The notes under the pieces: model-generated
Database searches by the model: none
Told to the model about the DNA's origin: nothing
Seen by the model: the letters and a program-made list of their open reading frames with translations, nothing else
Translations under genes and position numbers: made by a program
Part shown: positions 12,317 to 24,430 of the stretch, one piece after another
Layout of the letters: each line of letters opens with the position of its first letter
How positions within the stretch are numbered: position 1 is the stretch's first letter
Assembly (NCBI GenBank): GCA_025093985.1
Contig: JACAAK010000013.1
Coordinates: 1 to 64,000, forward strand
From: Calvatia gigantea
Taxonomy: Eukaryota > Basidiomycota > Agaricomycetes > Agaricales > Lycoperdaceae
DNA: 64,000 nt
Reading direction: 5' to 3'

Positions 12317-13763
12317 TTTGAGAATGGTAAAAGGGTGTGGAAATAAAGTGGCTCTCACACTGAAACTCCCCTCGCAGTGGGCTCCAGATAAAGAGGCAGA
12401 AATAGAATAACTAAGTGTGATATGGATGTATGGCTTAGATTAAGCTGACGGAATAGATTTTTAAAGATCTCTGCACAAGGCAAGTTCGTGGGAAGGCAAT
12501 CTGACAATATAAGGGACAATTCCACAAAATAACACAAAACAATGACGCATAGAGAACACTAGAATAGCTAACTACCTTTGCTAAGAAGAGCAAAGCCAAG
12601 TTACACTGTAAAAAGCGCAACTCGCGTCCCTTATCTAAGAAGTTAACAAGACACAGAACCTCAGGTACTCCCTAAGATTCACCCTTATCAAGTCAACGAC
12701 CAGAAGCGCACTGTCCTACACTTGTGATACTCCAAGTACCAGGGTGTAGCGATGCAATATGCTCTTAATCTAGGCTCACTTCACAAGTAAGCCGAGGTCT
12801 TCTTCTTAGATTACAAAGGTCTCAACCTTAGCTCAAGTCACTTAATCCAGTTAATCTTGAAAGAACTTATTACTTTGCTTCGCTCAGGCACAATAGATCG
12901 CTTTTCACTGTGCTCTGAAGGCTGGGCAATGGCTAGTAGGTTCCTTGCCACGTCCGACACCTCAGAGGGGGTTTATATATTATTTGGGTGCACATTATGA
13001 CAAGACAATGATTACACAACTAGGAACATATTATCAAGCAAGGTACAAACCAGTAGATTAGATCGCGTGCCAAGAGAGCCGCAACCTGTTAGATTAGTGA
13101 AACATTGGAAATACAGAAGGATTCCGGGTATCCGTTTGTTCCGGGCTGTGTTTTAGTCCGTTTTCTGGGTCTGCATTCTTCTCTAAATATGTAAAACATC
13201 TAAGATTTCGGACATTGCGTGAACTGTTCTCCTACGTGTCCCTAGGGATTGTATACAAACGTGTTCATACATGTCATTAGTGCTGAGCGATGTTCGTTAA
13301 TCTAGCGATGGTGGCATTTCCTTGTGAACACGCCGATCATCTTTTTAGATTAAGCATGTCGGACTTATTTCCCGAGTCAAGGCTCATTGGAGGGGTCCCG
13401 TAGCTCTGTATAGATGCATTGGAATGGTTTTACCACCTGGTCCAGCCGGAATCACAACTGGTCATATGGTACACTGTTAGAATTGCTTTTTGTTAAGTAC
13501 AGTGGCCATCCTGTAGCCGCCACTATCCGTCATCAATGGCCATAGTGTTCTACAGTGATTGAGTACTCTTTTATTATACTGTTGGGCTCTTAGATTAGGT
13601 TGTACTACTACAGGAAGGTTCGATGCAATCGTTAGATTAGGTCGTACTACTACAGGAAGGTTCGATGCAATTGTTAGATTAGGTTGTACTACTACAGGAA
13701 GGTTCGATGCAATCGTTAGATTAGGCTTGTATACCTTAGATTAGCGATTTTCATGCGTGAAAA
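12317..13763 (-). other. Gypsy AB copy B 5' region with presumed LTR
   Basis: Noncoding. It holds a minus-strand TATATAAA at 12,979-12,972, a plausible LTR promoter for gag. TAGATTA or its complement occurs about a dozen times here, and a 42-bp tandem repeat lies at 13,591-13,716. LTR ends cannot be fixed from one copy. Confidence 0.45.
13591..13731. repeat. 42-bp tandem repeat, three units plus a partial
   Basis: Units start at 13,591, 13,633 and 13,675, each beginning TAGATTAGGT and ending GATGCAATCGT. A fourth partial unit starts at 13,717. Units differ by only one or two bases, mostly C/T next to G. Confidence 0.9.
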
Positions 13764-14302
13764 TGGCTTTGCCGTTACATCGGCCGAAGGTTAGCTGCCA
13801 GGTGACATCGGGTGAGAACGTATGGAGCAGGTGAATTTGGATGAGTACAAGATTTGGACTCAGCGGCTTCAATGTATGTGTTGCACCTTCCTGCTGTCAT
13901 TGAAGTCCATATTTCAGGAGAGAGTAGGGTCAGAGGGTCAGAGGAACAGAGACAGAGAGGAACAGGATCAGAGGGTGTAATTGTGGTCGATAATCAGACT
14001 AAGGATTTACAAGCATGGGGACTAGGTTTATATACTAGTCTGAAAAGTGGGAAGTATGAAAGTAATGGTGAACAAAGAATGGATGGCCACTGAGGATGGC
14101 CATCTAACAAGACACCAGGATTGAGTTCTAACTATAAGGCAATAGCAGAGAAGTTGAAGGGAATGGAGATTAAGACAGAAAACAGGATATCAGACAAACT
14201 GACAGAAAGAATGAAGAGCACCCAATGCAGCCAGACTAAGGTAACAATGACTACAAGTAGAGGAAGCAGGTGAGAGCGGGCAAACATGTGTGGGTCATGA
14301 CA
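13764..14302 (-). repeat. Solo LTR of Gypsy family X, diverged
   Basis: Matches the LTRs at 51,315-51,862, 58,351-58,898 and 62,206-62,755 over most of its length and ends GGGTCATGACA at 14,302. The 5' end is eroded (the usual TGTTATGATC is not recognisable), so the left boundary is approximate. It contains the family TATA box (TATATAAA on the minus strand, near 14,030). It abuts the truncated 5' LTR of element Y, which has lost about 80 bp here. Confidence 0.75.
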
Positions 14303-14769
14303 AACATAGCCAGACTCACCTAGAACTTAATACACATAAATAGCACAGCTTATGTCATAATTCAAAGTTGTACCACTTTGAAGTCATACCACTTTTCAAA
14401 TACCATATATAGACACATAACATACAAATACAGTACAATACAGTAGTACACTGCTATAGTATATAAACCCTTCAACTTGACCAGTAGACAGCATTATTTC
14501 TACTTGGTTAGGTAGAGACTCAATCTATAACTCTTAATACTCTCTTACTCTCTGCTCTTAAGATGTTGCTTCTAAACTATTAAGCATACTTTATAAGACA
14601 TTAGGAAGTTATACTCTGAGGATAGACCTCTGATTGTAAGACTTAAGAATATTCAAAGTAGTTGTATTACTTTGTCTATTCTTTGAGCCTTTGAGAAGGA
14701 GTCCTCTTTGATATCATCTGCATGATAGATATCAGGTCAGCTTAGTAATAAGTTGATCTCACTATAATA
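14303..14769 (+). repeat. 5' LTR of Y, truncated at its start
   Basis: Nearly identical to 21,833-22,299. It contains a TATATAAA-like box near 14,459 and ends CACTATAATA where the 3' LTR ends CACTATAACA. The first about 80 bp present in the 3' LTR are replaced by the X solo LTR. Confidence 0.8.
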
Positions 14770-15412
14770 TTAAGTAGAAACGATCCTTCTCTGAGGCTAG
14801 AAGTTGTTACTGTTGCTGTTTCAGTGCCCACAACTGCTCAAATAGAAGTCTATTGGGCAAGCTTCTTATATTCTTTGGAACATAAGAAGATGACAGATTA
14901 GACTTGCATTAGGGGCTAGTGTGGAATAGCCTACACCTTCTCTTATTGGCTAAATTCCAGTAACTCAGTAGGATTAACACCCCAATGGAAACTGGAGACT
15001 AGTGTAGACCACACTAGGATAAAATAAACAAGTGCCTAACAGAGCTAAATCTGTAACAAGAGTCTGTTGCCTGATCAGATAAAAATCAGAAGTAGAGCTA
15101 GGAATAGTTGTTGAGTAAAGTTAATAAGACCTGATTCTAGAATTAGAATAGGGTGAACAACAACTTAGTTGGGTAAACAGTAAGACTGGCTTCTAGAAGA
15201 GAAGAGGCAACTAGAGCTCTAGAATAGTATTAAGTCCTGGAAAGGTGACTATTTGGGTTATTGTCTTGAGGAAGAAATAATCCTTGTGTAAAAACAGAAT
15301 GTCTGAATATAGAAGCTATTCAGAAGAGTTCGAGCACAAAAATAGTAAGTAAAATTGGTAAACTGAAACATTTATCTAGGAAAATCAAAATGAAAATTAT
15401 TAAATCACTACA
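14770..15412 (+). other. Leader of element Y
   Basis: Untranslated leader between the 5' LTR and gag. No primer-binding site starting TGG is obvious next to the LTR, and I see no gene. Confidence 0.4.
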
Positions 15413-17150
15413 ATGGCTGAGAAAGAAGAATTCTATAGTCTGTCTCTCAGTAAAACCATCTGGAGATATAAAGGACAAGACCCCCATTGGTTATACAATT
15501 TCGAAGGACAACCAAGAAGAGTATCAAGTCACAGACAAGATTTCCTCAATGAGGAATATAGAGAATTCAAGAGAACTCAATTTGCCACATTACATCAACA
15601 AATTACTACAGGAACAAGCTCTGGAAGAGATACCCCATACAGATCTGACAGAGAACAGTCTAAGGGAAAAGACCCTCAAAGAAGTCAGAAACCTAGTACT
15701 ACAGTACCTTTACCCAGAGAACCACAACCAGTTCCACCTGTTGCCTCAACTTCTCAATCTGTATACATACCGAGAGTTGAGCCAAGTAATCCAAGAGGAG
15801 TTGGACAATATCAACAATATCAATCTAGCCCTCATCCACCAACCACTACTGAAACAAGAGGATTATCGCATGATACAGAAGATCAAACAAGAAACTCACC
15901 TACTGAAAGAGCTTATAGGGAACTTCAATGAGCAGAAAATTCAGATGTCTCAGACCCCAAATTTGATAAGAATAGAGGAAACTTATCCCCACTTGTCAAC
16001 AGACCAAGAACCCCAGTTCTTGAACAGCCAACAACTCAACGAATCCCCACAATCCTTCCTATCCAACAAACAACTAGTTTTCCCACTATTAAACCATCAG
16101 GAAGAAATACTCCTCCTGCAACAACATCCCAATTACCAGGAATTAATCCACTAGTACAACCACCAACAATAGGAAGCATGGCTGCAGTACAACCAGGATA
16201 TACCCTCAAATATCCAAAGCCAGAAAGATACTATGGAGATCCAAACCAGTATAGATCCTGGATATCTAGTGTCAATCTCTACTTCAATTCATTCAGAGTC
16301 ACCCAAAACAGAGAAAAGTGAAATTATGCCTTGGGATTACTTGAAGGAGCAGCTTTGGCTTGGAGACAGGATTACATTGAAACCCATCAAACAGGAGCAC
16401 AGCATATCTGGGATGAGTTCAAAGAAGCATTGGAACAAGGATTCACACCAGCTCAACAAACTCACAAAGCTGAACAAAATCTCAGAAACCTTAAACAGAA
16501 TGGACAATATATCAAGAAATACATCTCAGAGTTCTCCATTCTATCATTACAAGCAGGACTTACTACAGATAACACTGCTGTCTGAGCATACTTTGCTCAA
16601 GGACTGGACCCAGCAGTCAGACATGAGGCCCTCAGATTTAATCTGACTACAATTGCCAATTGGAAAAATACTGCTAGAGGAGCTTACAGAATCATTGTGG
16701 ACCAGCAGTGATATATCACTTCTTCCAAATCTAAATTCAGAAGAAGCAAACCTGGAAGAAATAATTTCAAACCCAGATATCAGTATATCAAGTCCCAGCC
16801 CTTCACCACCAATTTTGAATGAAGCAAACATGACATGGACATCAACAGAATCATGGAATCCATTAGTGCAATCGACTTCTATAATGACAAATCAGAATCA
16901 GAAGAAGAAGTCGACTATAATGGATCAGAAGATGAAGAATCAGAAGGAATTGATGAAGAAGGAATCTTCCAACTCATTAAACGAAGAAGCACAAACAAAG
17001 AACATCAAGCCCTCAAACATGTTGTCAACAATGTCCTCACAGAAAAAACAAAGAGCAGCTCTCCGAGCAGGAGAATGCTTTTTCTGCTGAAAGAAGGGCC
17101 ATTTCATATGAGATTGTAAGGAGCAGAAGGTTTACCTTAATGCCAGAAGA
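15413..17150 (+). pseudogene. Y gag
   Basis: Reads from ATG 15,413 in one frame to about 17,050, with in-frame TGA codons at about 15,929, 16,319 and 16,583 and others further on. The N terminus is Gln/Pro/Thr-rich. The capsid region has YPKPERYYGDPNQYRSW and LLEGAALAWRQDYIE, which is typical of Gypsy gag. A one-base frame change in an A-run near 17,045 separates this from the zinc knuckle CFFC-x4-H-x4-C at about 17,079-17,120, which itself contains two TGA codons in place of arginine. Confidence 0.8.
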
Positions 17151-17299
17151 AAGAAGTTTATGGCAAGCAGAAGCAGCACTGGAAAGACTCTACAATGAGC
17201 AAAAGGAAAGAAAACTTTCAAGAAGAAGAAAATAGACCCGAATGCAATGGTCTATGAACTAGAAGAAGATGAAGAAGACAATGATGGAAATTTTTAGAT

Positions 17300-20168
17300 A
17301 TGAAAGAAGATCTAAACAAAATAGATCTTCATAAATCCAAAACAAAATGCTTATTAGCACCAACAACAATTTATACGAATCGAAGCAAATTAGAAATCAA
17401 CACATTAATAGATTCAGGAGCAAGTGGAATCTATATTGATACAAATTTCGTCAATAAATTGAAATTACCAAGATTCAAACTAAAAACACCAGTTAAAATA
17501 ACAAATGCAGATGGAACAAGAAATTCAACAGAAAAATGTGTTGAATATACAAAAGTCAAAATTAAAATAAATGACAAAGATTATGTTTATTTAAATAAAC
17601 ACATGAAGAAAAACACACATCCTATTCCAAATATTTCAAGAATTATGGATAAACTTAAAAATTTGAAATATTTTACAAAATTAGACATATGACTAGGATA
17701 TAATAATGTAAGAATTCATGAAGGCAATGAATGGAAAGCAGCCTTCAGAACAACTGAAGGATTATTTGAACTGACTGTTATGTTCTTTGGAATGACCAAT
17801 TCTCCAGCAACTTTTCAAAGCATGATGGATTCAATATTTAGAGATTTAATAGATAAAGGAGAAGTAATTGTATACATAGACAACATTCTCATCATGCAAA
17901 AGACATAAAAGATCTAGACTTCTTAACTGAAGAAGTTCTTAAAAGATTACAAGATCATAATTTATTCCTAAAAACAGAAAAATGTAAATTCAAGAAACAA
18001 GAACTCGAATATCTAGGAGTAATAATAAAACCAGACAAAATAAAAATGGATCCAATAAAATTAGATGGAATAAAGAATTGGCCAATACCAACAATAGCAA
18101 GACACATTTGACAATTTACAGGATTTTGCAATTTCTACAGAAAATTCATTAAGAATTATTCAGAAATAGCAACACCATTGAATGCATTATTAAGAAAAAC
18201 AACAAATTTCTTATGGACAACAGAAGCACAGAAATCATTTGAAAAGCTTAAACAAGCCTTTTTAACAGCACCAATACTTCAAATGATCAATGAAAATAAA
18301 CCATTCAAAATAGAATGTGATGCATCCTTAAACACTACAGGAGCGGTACTTTTACAAAGGGATACCAATGGAGATAAACATCCCATAGCATACTACTCCC
18401 GAACCCTAAACCCAGCAGAATGGAATTATCATACCTCTGATAGGGAATTCCTTGCTATAATTAGAGCATTAAAGGAATGGAGACATTATTTAGAAGGAAC
18501 CCCATATCCATTCATTATATAGTCCAATCACAAAAACCTAACAAGATGGAAAGCTCCACAAAATCTACAGTAAATTGAAGACAAGCAAGATGGACATTAT
18601 ACATGACATGATTCAACTATCAAATAAAACATTTACCAGGACAAAAGAATATATTAGCAGATGCATTAAGCAGAAGACCAGACTACAAAATAGACAAAAA
18701 AGATAATGAAAATATCATCACAATTCCAAAGGAACATTTCATAAATTTCATTACTGAAGAAATAAAAGATGAAATTAAAAGAAATGAATCACAAATTTTG
18801 GATAAATCAAAATATAAAGAAGAAAACAGATTATACCTATTTCAAAATAAAATAGTTATACCTGAAAATGCAGAAATAAAAAGAAAAATCCTGAAGAATG
18901 CACACAACCATAAAACATCAGGACATCCAGGAATATCAGTAACCATTAAGAAACTCAATAAAGAAATATATTGGCCAGGAATGAATACATATATTCAAAA
19001 CTATATAAAAGGATGCAATATATGTCAACAATATAAAATCAATAGACATCCAACAAAACCACCAATGCAACCAATACCTGGACCAAAATCAATTAAACCA
19101 TTTACACAAATATCAATGGATTTAATCACTGACTTACCAGAAGATAATGGATATGATACTATCCTGTCTATAGTGGACCATGGACTTACAAAGGGGATAG
19201 TACTAACAAAAACAAACAAAAATATTATGGCACAAGGAGTAGCAGACATACTGTTTGAGAAAATATTTTCAAAATTTGGAACCCCAACAAAGATAATATC
19301 AGATAGAGATCCAAGATTTGCAGTGAAATCAATGCAAAAACTCTATGAAAAGCTGAATATTAAACCAGCATTTTCAACAGCATACCATCCTCAAACAGAT
19401 GGAATGACTGAAAGATACAATCAAGAAATAGAATTCTATCTAGCAGCATATACATCAAAGAACCCAAACTCTTGGACAAGAGCTTTACTAATGATAGAAT
19501 TCATACACAATACAAAACCTCATAGTGGAAGAACACATTCTCCATATGAACTTCTATATGGAACAAATCCAATAGCATTTACAACACTAGAAAATCAAGA
19601 GAATACATCTGTACCCTCAATTAACAAAACAACCCTTTATTTACAAAAGATTCAAGAAGCAGCTTTAGAAGCACACAAACTAACAAGACAAAAGATGGCA
19701 CAAAAGAACTTCAGACTATGGAAGTCATTCAAAGTCAGAGATAAAGTGTGGTTAGACAACTGGAACTTACCACTATCCTATCTATCAAAGAAGCTTAGTC
19801 AAAGAAGAGAAGGACCTTTTGAAATCATCTGTAAAACCTCCACTACAACTTACGAACTAAAACTACCAAAGAAGTGGAAGATACACAATAGGTTCCATGC
19901 TTCTCTTCTAACACTGATGATAGAGAACAACATTTATGGGAAACACAATGAAAACCCACCACCAGACCTAATAGAAGGCAAAGAACAATACCAGATAGAA
20001 GAAATTCTGAAACATAGATTCTGAAAGAAGCATACAGGAGTTGAACGAGAATACCTTATTCAATGGAAAGGCTATGGACCTACTGAGGATTCATGGAAAC
20101 CAGAAGTAAACTTAGAAAATGCAAAAGAGGAACTTGAAGAGTATAAAAGAGACCATGACTTGACATAG
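17300..20168 (+). pseudogene. Y pol with chromodomain
   Basis: In order: protease start (LIDSGASGIYID), then a deletion that joins it directly to RT at YVYLNKHMKKNTHPIPN. The RT follows ([19 protein letters not shown]) with catalytic box YIDN instead of YIDD at about 17,875. RNase H is [13 protein letters not shown] at about 18,316. The integrase ORF 18,798-20,024 is open for 408 codons (zinc domain HNHKTSGHPG with CNICQQ; core MDLITDLP, ISDRDPRF, DGMTERYNQ). The chromodomain YLIQWKGYGPTEDSW ends at 20,168. Frame changes occur near 17,908 and 18,570. RT is inactive because of the deletion and the lost aspartate. Confidence 0.85.
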
Positions 20169-20185
20169 AAAATCCAACAACCCAA

Positions 20186-21334
20186 ATGTCTAGGGTTTTC
20201 CTAAAGCCTACTACTCCTACTCTCACCCCCGACAACTCTTCTTTCTCTTCCTCCTCCCATGAAAGCTCTATCCCCAAAACTCTTACACCCCTGCCTTCTC
20301 CAGTTGTATCATCGACATCACCACCAAGAGTATGAACCTCTGGTTCAGACTCTAAGACTCAACCGAGTCAAACTGTGACATCTTCACTCTAGGATGCCAC
20401 CCTTCAATCCACTCTTTCATCTGAACAAGCAACTACTGACTTTATGTCTGCTTACAGCAGGGATACTAGACTCACTCACTGAGTGCAGGAGGTCAGGCTT
20501 GCTTTTGATGAAGCAAGAATTGCATGAAGCAATTACAACAAGGTACTCCAGAGCACCAAACTCCACCTCAATAATCTCTCTGGCCATCTTATCATAGGCC
20601 CCCATCTTAGGGCTATCAAGCAAATGCTCAAGGCCCTTACACAACCCACTGAGGAACCAACTCCAGTCCTCAGTAAACAAGTTGCAGACCAACCTGTGAC
20701 AAATCTTGGAAGCTCCCAACGACCTTTCCCACCACCAACTCCCATCACTCCTCATCAACTACCCCAACCTTCAAATGTGGCTCCTGCAAACAGGAGTATT
20801 CCATCTCTTCCAACTGCACAAACTAATCAACAGCTTGCTACAACTTCCCCTCACTAACCTCTCCCAACTCAATGTCAAGACATACACTGTGAGATATGTC
20901 TTGGAATGGGCCATTTCAAGACACAATGCAGAAAGTACTACTGCATTCACTGCAGAATGAAAGGCCCCAGGCACTTTGCAAAGTTTTGTGCCCAAAATCC
21001 TTATCCAGGAGTTGACCACAAGAATCTCCCCCCAGATGCCCTTTTCGAACTCCAACACAAAGAGGAGTTTCACCACACCGGTACACCTCTTGTCAGGGTT
21101 ACCACCTCCCTCTCCCATGGCCCCAAGGCCCTCACCGATTTATCTACCCATACCGACACCTCCAATCGATGTGTCAACAACACCACCCATTCTGATCCAA
21201 TTCAGAACACCAAGGCCAACACCCCCTCCTCCACTCCTATTCCAACAATCATTACTGCTACCAGGCCTAAGTACACCCCAAAATTCACACCAAAACACAT
21301 CAACAAATCCAAGGACATCAGAAACCTCAAATAA
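20186..21334 (+). pseudogene. Y third ORF with two CCHC zinc knuckles
   Basis: Starts 18 bases after the pol stop (ATG 20,186) and holds one frame to 21,334, with five stops (TGA, TAG, TGA, TGA, TAA). The N-terminal half is Ser/Pro/Thr-rich. A helical stretch follows (LHLNNLSGHLIIGPHLRAI). Then come two zinc knuckles: CEICLGMGHFKTQC (C-x2-C-x4-H-x4-C) and CIHCRMKGPRHFAKFC (C-x2-C-x6-H-x4-C), at about 20,890-20,990. The tail is Pro/Thr-rich. A gag-like nucleic-acid-binding accessory protein is the likeliest reading. The position between pol and 3' LTR is where retroviruses keep env, but no membrane segment is seen. Confidence 0.65.
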
Positions 21335-21752
21335 TTACGTCAACCCTTGAGTCCTTGAACAGTTTCCTCAAACCTCCCGACTTATATCATTGATGGATAT
21401 CAACCCTGACAGGGTAGCTATTATCCAGAGGATACTGAATTTGATTTTGATGATGATGCAATTGCTAATATCACAGGTGAACCAGTAGGATACATGATCT
21501 GAATATTCACTTGTAAATAAAATTCTTTACTTTGCTACTTCACTATAGTAGCAAAATATGTTTACAATTTTATTTTGTACTTGTATAAAAATTTCTTTAC
21601 TTGTTTTGAAATTTCTTTTTGAACTTAGAAAATTCCTTTACAAAAATAATAATAAAAATGTTATGCTCGAAAACTTATAAAATAAAACATAAAAACTTTA
21701 AAAATTTCTTAAAAAGAAAAATAGATGAGACATCTATGATAGAAAAGGATAA
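21335..21752 (+). other. Y 3' noncoding, AT-rich
   Basis: No gene seen. The purine-rich AGAAAAGGATAA just before 21,753 is a plausible polypurine tract. Confidence 0.5.
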
Positions 21753-22299
21753 TGTTATGAACTTGTGTATTTACTTAGATAATACAGGTTCTAGAACATC
21801 TTGAAGACTAGCATGTATCTAGACAGACCTAGAACATAGCCAGACTCACCTAGAACTTAATACACATAAATAGCACAGCTTATGTCATAGTTCAAAGTTG
21901 TACCACTTTGAAGTTGTACCACTTTTCAAATACCATATATAGACATGTAACATACAAATACAGTACAATACAGTAGTACACTGCTGTAGTATATAAATCC
22001 TTCAACTTGACCAGTAGATGGCATTGTTTCTACTTGGTTAGGTGGAGACTCAATCTATAACTCTTAATACTCTCTTACTCTCTGCTCTTAAGATGTTGCT
22101 TCTAAACTATTAAGCATACTTTATAAGACATTAGGAAGTTATACTCTGAGGATAGACCTCTGATTGTAAGACTTAAGAATATCCAAAGTAGTTGTATTAC
22201 TTTGTCTATTCTTTGAGCCTTTGAGAAGGAGTCCTCTTTGATATCATCCACATGATAGATATTGGGTCAGCTTAGTAATAAGCCAATCTCACTATAACA
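21753..22299 (+). repeat. 3' LTR of Y
   Basis: 547 bp from TGTTATGA to ATAACA, so the ends are short inverted repeats. The last 467 bp match the 5' LTR. The TATATAAA-like box near 21,990 is shared with the longer LTR at 32,695-33,582, which is a relative. Confidence 0.8.
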
Positions 22300-22437
22300 A
22301 AAGATCTCAGTTGGTTAGTGCAGACCCCAACTCCAGCAGTCTCAGCTTCAACTGTTGCACCAAGACAAAACTCAGCAATCCCCTCTTCACAAGCAAATAC
22401 CCCTAGGTCACCAGCTGTCAGCTCAACTGGTCCACAC

Positions 22438-22980
22438 ATCATCATGTGTGAATGTGATATCCTAGCAGTGAAGAAGACCAGTACATCTGGTGTGAATAAT
22501 AAAGGCAAAGTGTCCTATACATATTTGAGGGGCAATTGTGGATTCTGGAAGTGGGCAGATGTCATTGACTTGAATTTGGTTGTTCCAACAAAATGAACAT
22601 ATTCACAGGTACCCATTCTTTCCAACCTCTGGACTGCCAGGTACCATACACTAACCTTGACAAATGTCTAGACAAATGATGATCCAGATAAACCAGCATG
22701 GAGATGTAATTGTAATATACCAGGTTTGATCCTGACTATGTAAAAAGAAGGCCCAACTCAGGGAAGAAAGTTCTGGAAGTGCCAGAATCTGCAGAAGGAA
22801 GGAGATTGTGGGGTTTTTGAGTGGGATGATGAGCCACCAAGAGACGTTAATGCAAGTGTGGGTGGAAGTAAAGGTGGTAGGTGGTAGCTCTGTGGCCAGA
22901 AAGTGTTTCAAGGTGAATGAAACTGTTAGAAGTTTGTTAGATGCCAACTGAAGTTTTACATAGTACAACTGGGAGGGACA
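22438..22980 (+). pseudogene. Tandem GRF-type zinc-finger relic
   Basis: Two copies of the GRF pattern can be read. The first, at about 22,448-22,563, is CECDILAVKKTS followed by NNKGKVSYTY and GNCGFWKWAD, with the third cysteine changed to Tyr. The second, at about 22,705-22,850, is CNCNIPGLILTM, a stop, then KEGPTQGRKFWKC and GDCGVFEWDDEPPR. GRF fingers bind single-stranded DNA in repair and topoisomerase proteins. This looks like a decayed host-type gene. A Ser/Thr/Pro-rich stretch precedes it from 22,318. A stop and mutated cysteines make function unlikely. Confidence 0.65.
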
Positions 22981-23287
22981 TGTTGTGAACTTTCACCAAT
23001 CATATCGCATTCCTTATCTGTCTACATTTCTATCCCCTGTATACCTGTTTCAGCTATTTCCTACTGAGCGATCTCCGAGTATGACTCCAACTAACTACAA
23101 TGCCATCCCTACTGGATGTTTCATGTAGTTCCCCATCCATTCAACTGGATGTTCCTGTAGTATTTAAGCATACATACATACTTCTGTATTCGGTATGCTT
23201 AATCACTTAGTTCCTCTCCCCTTACTTGCCCTCAAGTCTTAGCCTAAAAGTTGCAACCTGAGGTTTACTCAGACTAAGGTCATAATA
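22981..23287 (+). repeat. Solo LTR of Gypsy family Z
   Basis: 307 bp, TGTTGTGAAC to CATAATA, diverged from the LTRs of Z1 and Z2. The direct repeat GGACA flanks it (22,976-22,980 and 23,288-23,292), showing insertion followed by LTR-LTR recombination. Confidence 0.85.
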
Positions 23288-24430
23288 GGACACTAGGGAA
23301 ACAGTGAGAGCATTTTTCTCAGAGAGTTATCTATAACCATTCACAACAGATCAGATTGCCCAAGCCAAGAAGGTAACTTAATTAAATGACCTCAAATCTT
23401 TGGAATGGCCACTAATGAGGTGACTACAGGTGTAATGTGTCATAAGTACAATCAGAAAGGCCACTATGCTTCAGGTAGGTCTTATTCTGTTCTCCTGCCT
23501 AACAAAGAATGACAAGTACTTGTTTAGCTTTTCTGAGCTGGTTGATTGCATGATCAAAGCCAAAAAACATAATGAGTACAAACAGAACTAGTGGAACTGG
23601 TTCCAAGTGTAGTAAAGTGAGTCACTGGAGTATTGGCTATTTATTCCCAATTTAATTTATTACCACCACTTCTAATACTACTTGAGGATCAAATATAGCT
23701 TGTCTGAGAAGTACAATATCAAATGTTGGGTGATCATCAAGCACCTGAAGTTCAGGCAGAACAGCAAAGCAGGAAAGAGAAAGGGGATCCAGTTTGGCCA
23801 TGACAACTAAATCAAAGCGAGAAAGAGATGCAAAGAAGTCATTGTTTGCTGCTGCTGATGAACGGTAACTCAAGTGTGTGCATGAGGTGTATAGTTGGTA
23901 CTTTGAGTCATCTGTATTCATCATTTAACTTATCTGCTGACCCTGTCTGTACATGGGAGTGCTGATATGTTTATGATGAAGGCAAGGGAGGAGAGATGCC
24001 ATAAATATTCCTCCCACTCTTCACTTGTAGCTGTTTCCATGCCCTGGCAATACTGTACCAGCAATTGGACTCTTCAAGTCAGTGATGCTTTCATGGATTG
24101 CTTTGACTCCTAGATGGTCTCATTAGTTTTGTGCTGTTCACCATTTAATATTGGATACCTCATACAATTTCTTTGCCCACTTTTTAAAATCCTGAGATGA
24201 GTGGAGCTTAATCCAAATGTGCTTATCCTCTGTTACCTCCAGTGTAGCTCTCTTATTTCCATGTCCAATTGTATAGTAAATGTTAGAGTCTGACTGGAAA
24301 GATGCCTGCCAATTCCAGAGAACTCAGTGACAAAGGAGTTCTGGCTGTGAACCTAACTAGGTCAGGTGTAAGAGGGATGTAGACAGGTGACTAAGGATTC
24401 TTACATTCTGCATTAGCACATCCATCTCCA
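23288..24430. other. No recognisable gene
   Basis: CG-poor unique sequence. The 90-codon minus-strand ORF at 23,652-23,924 has no motif I know. It may be the decayed C-terminal part of the NACHT gene to the right, but I cannot show that. Confidence 0.3.

Larger units (their letters stand above)
7119..13763 (-). mobile_element. Ty3/Gypsy family AB, copy B (5' part)
   Basis: Minus-strand element with gag (12,316-10,544), protease, RT and RNase H, broken at 7,119 before integrase. The frames are separate: gag, then protease in -1, then RT in -1 again, each pair joined at a slippery heptamer that touches the stop codon. Frames are essentially intact apart from one TAA in gag and one TGA after the protease. 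With the neighbouring antisense gene (4,998-6,374) it would form gag-pro-pol followed by an opposing gene, with integrase deleted. The 5' LTR must lie within 12,317-13,763, but no second copy in the window lets me bound it. Confidence 0.8.
14303..22299 (+). mobile_element. Ty3/Gypsy chromovirus Y, decayed
   Basis: Plus-strand element with LTRs at both ends, gag, a deleted protease-RT junction, RT, RNase H, integrase, chromodomain and a third ORF with two zinc knuckles. The internal region is AT-rich and very poor in CG dinucleotides. Its in-frame stops are largely TGA, often where relatives encode arginine. It is non-autonomous as it stands. Confidence 0.85.

Noticed and set aside
13591..13731. 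CRISPR-like array
   Set aside because: The units are contiguous with no unique spacers, and the sequence is eukaryotic.
13591..13745. TTAGATTAGG array as telomere repeat
   Set aside because: The true unit is 42 bp, not a short TTAGGG-like repeat, and the array lies inside repeats far from any visible end.
15390..16154. 254-codon ORF overlapping Y gag in another frame
   Set aside because: Gln/Leu/Asn-rich shadow of the gag frame. The gag frame carries the recognisable capsid motifs, and the overlap is probably open by base composition alone.
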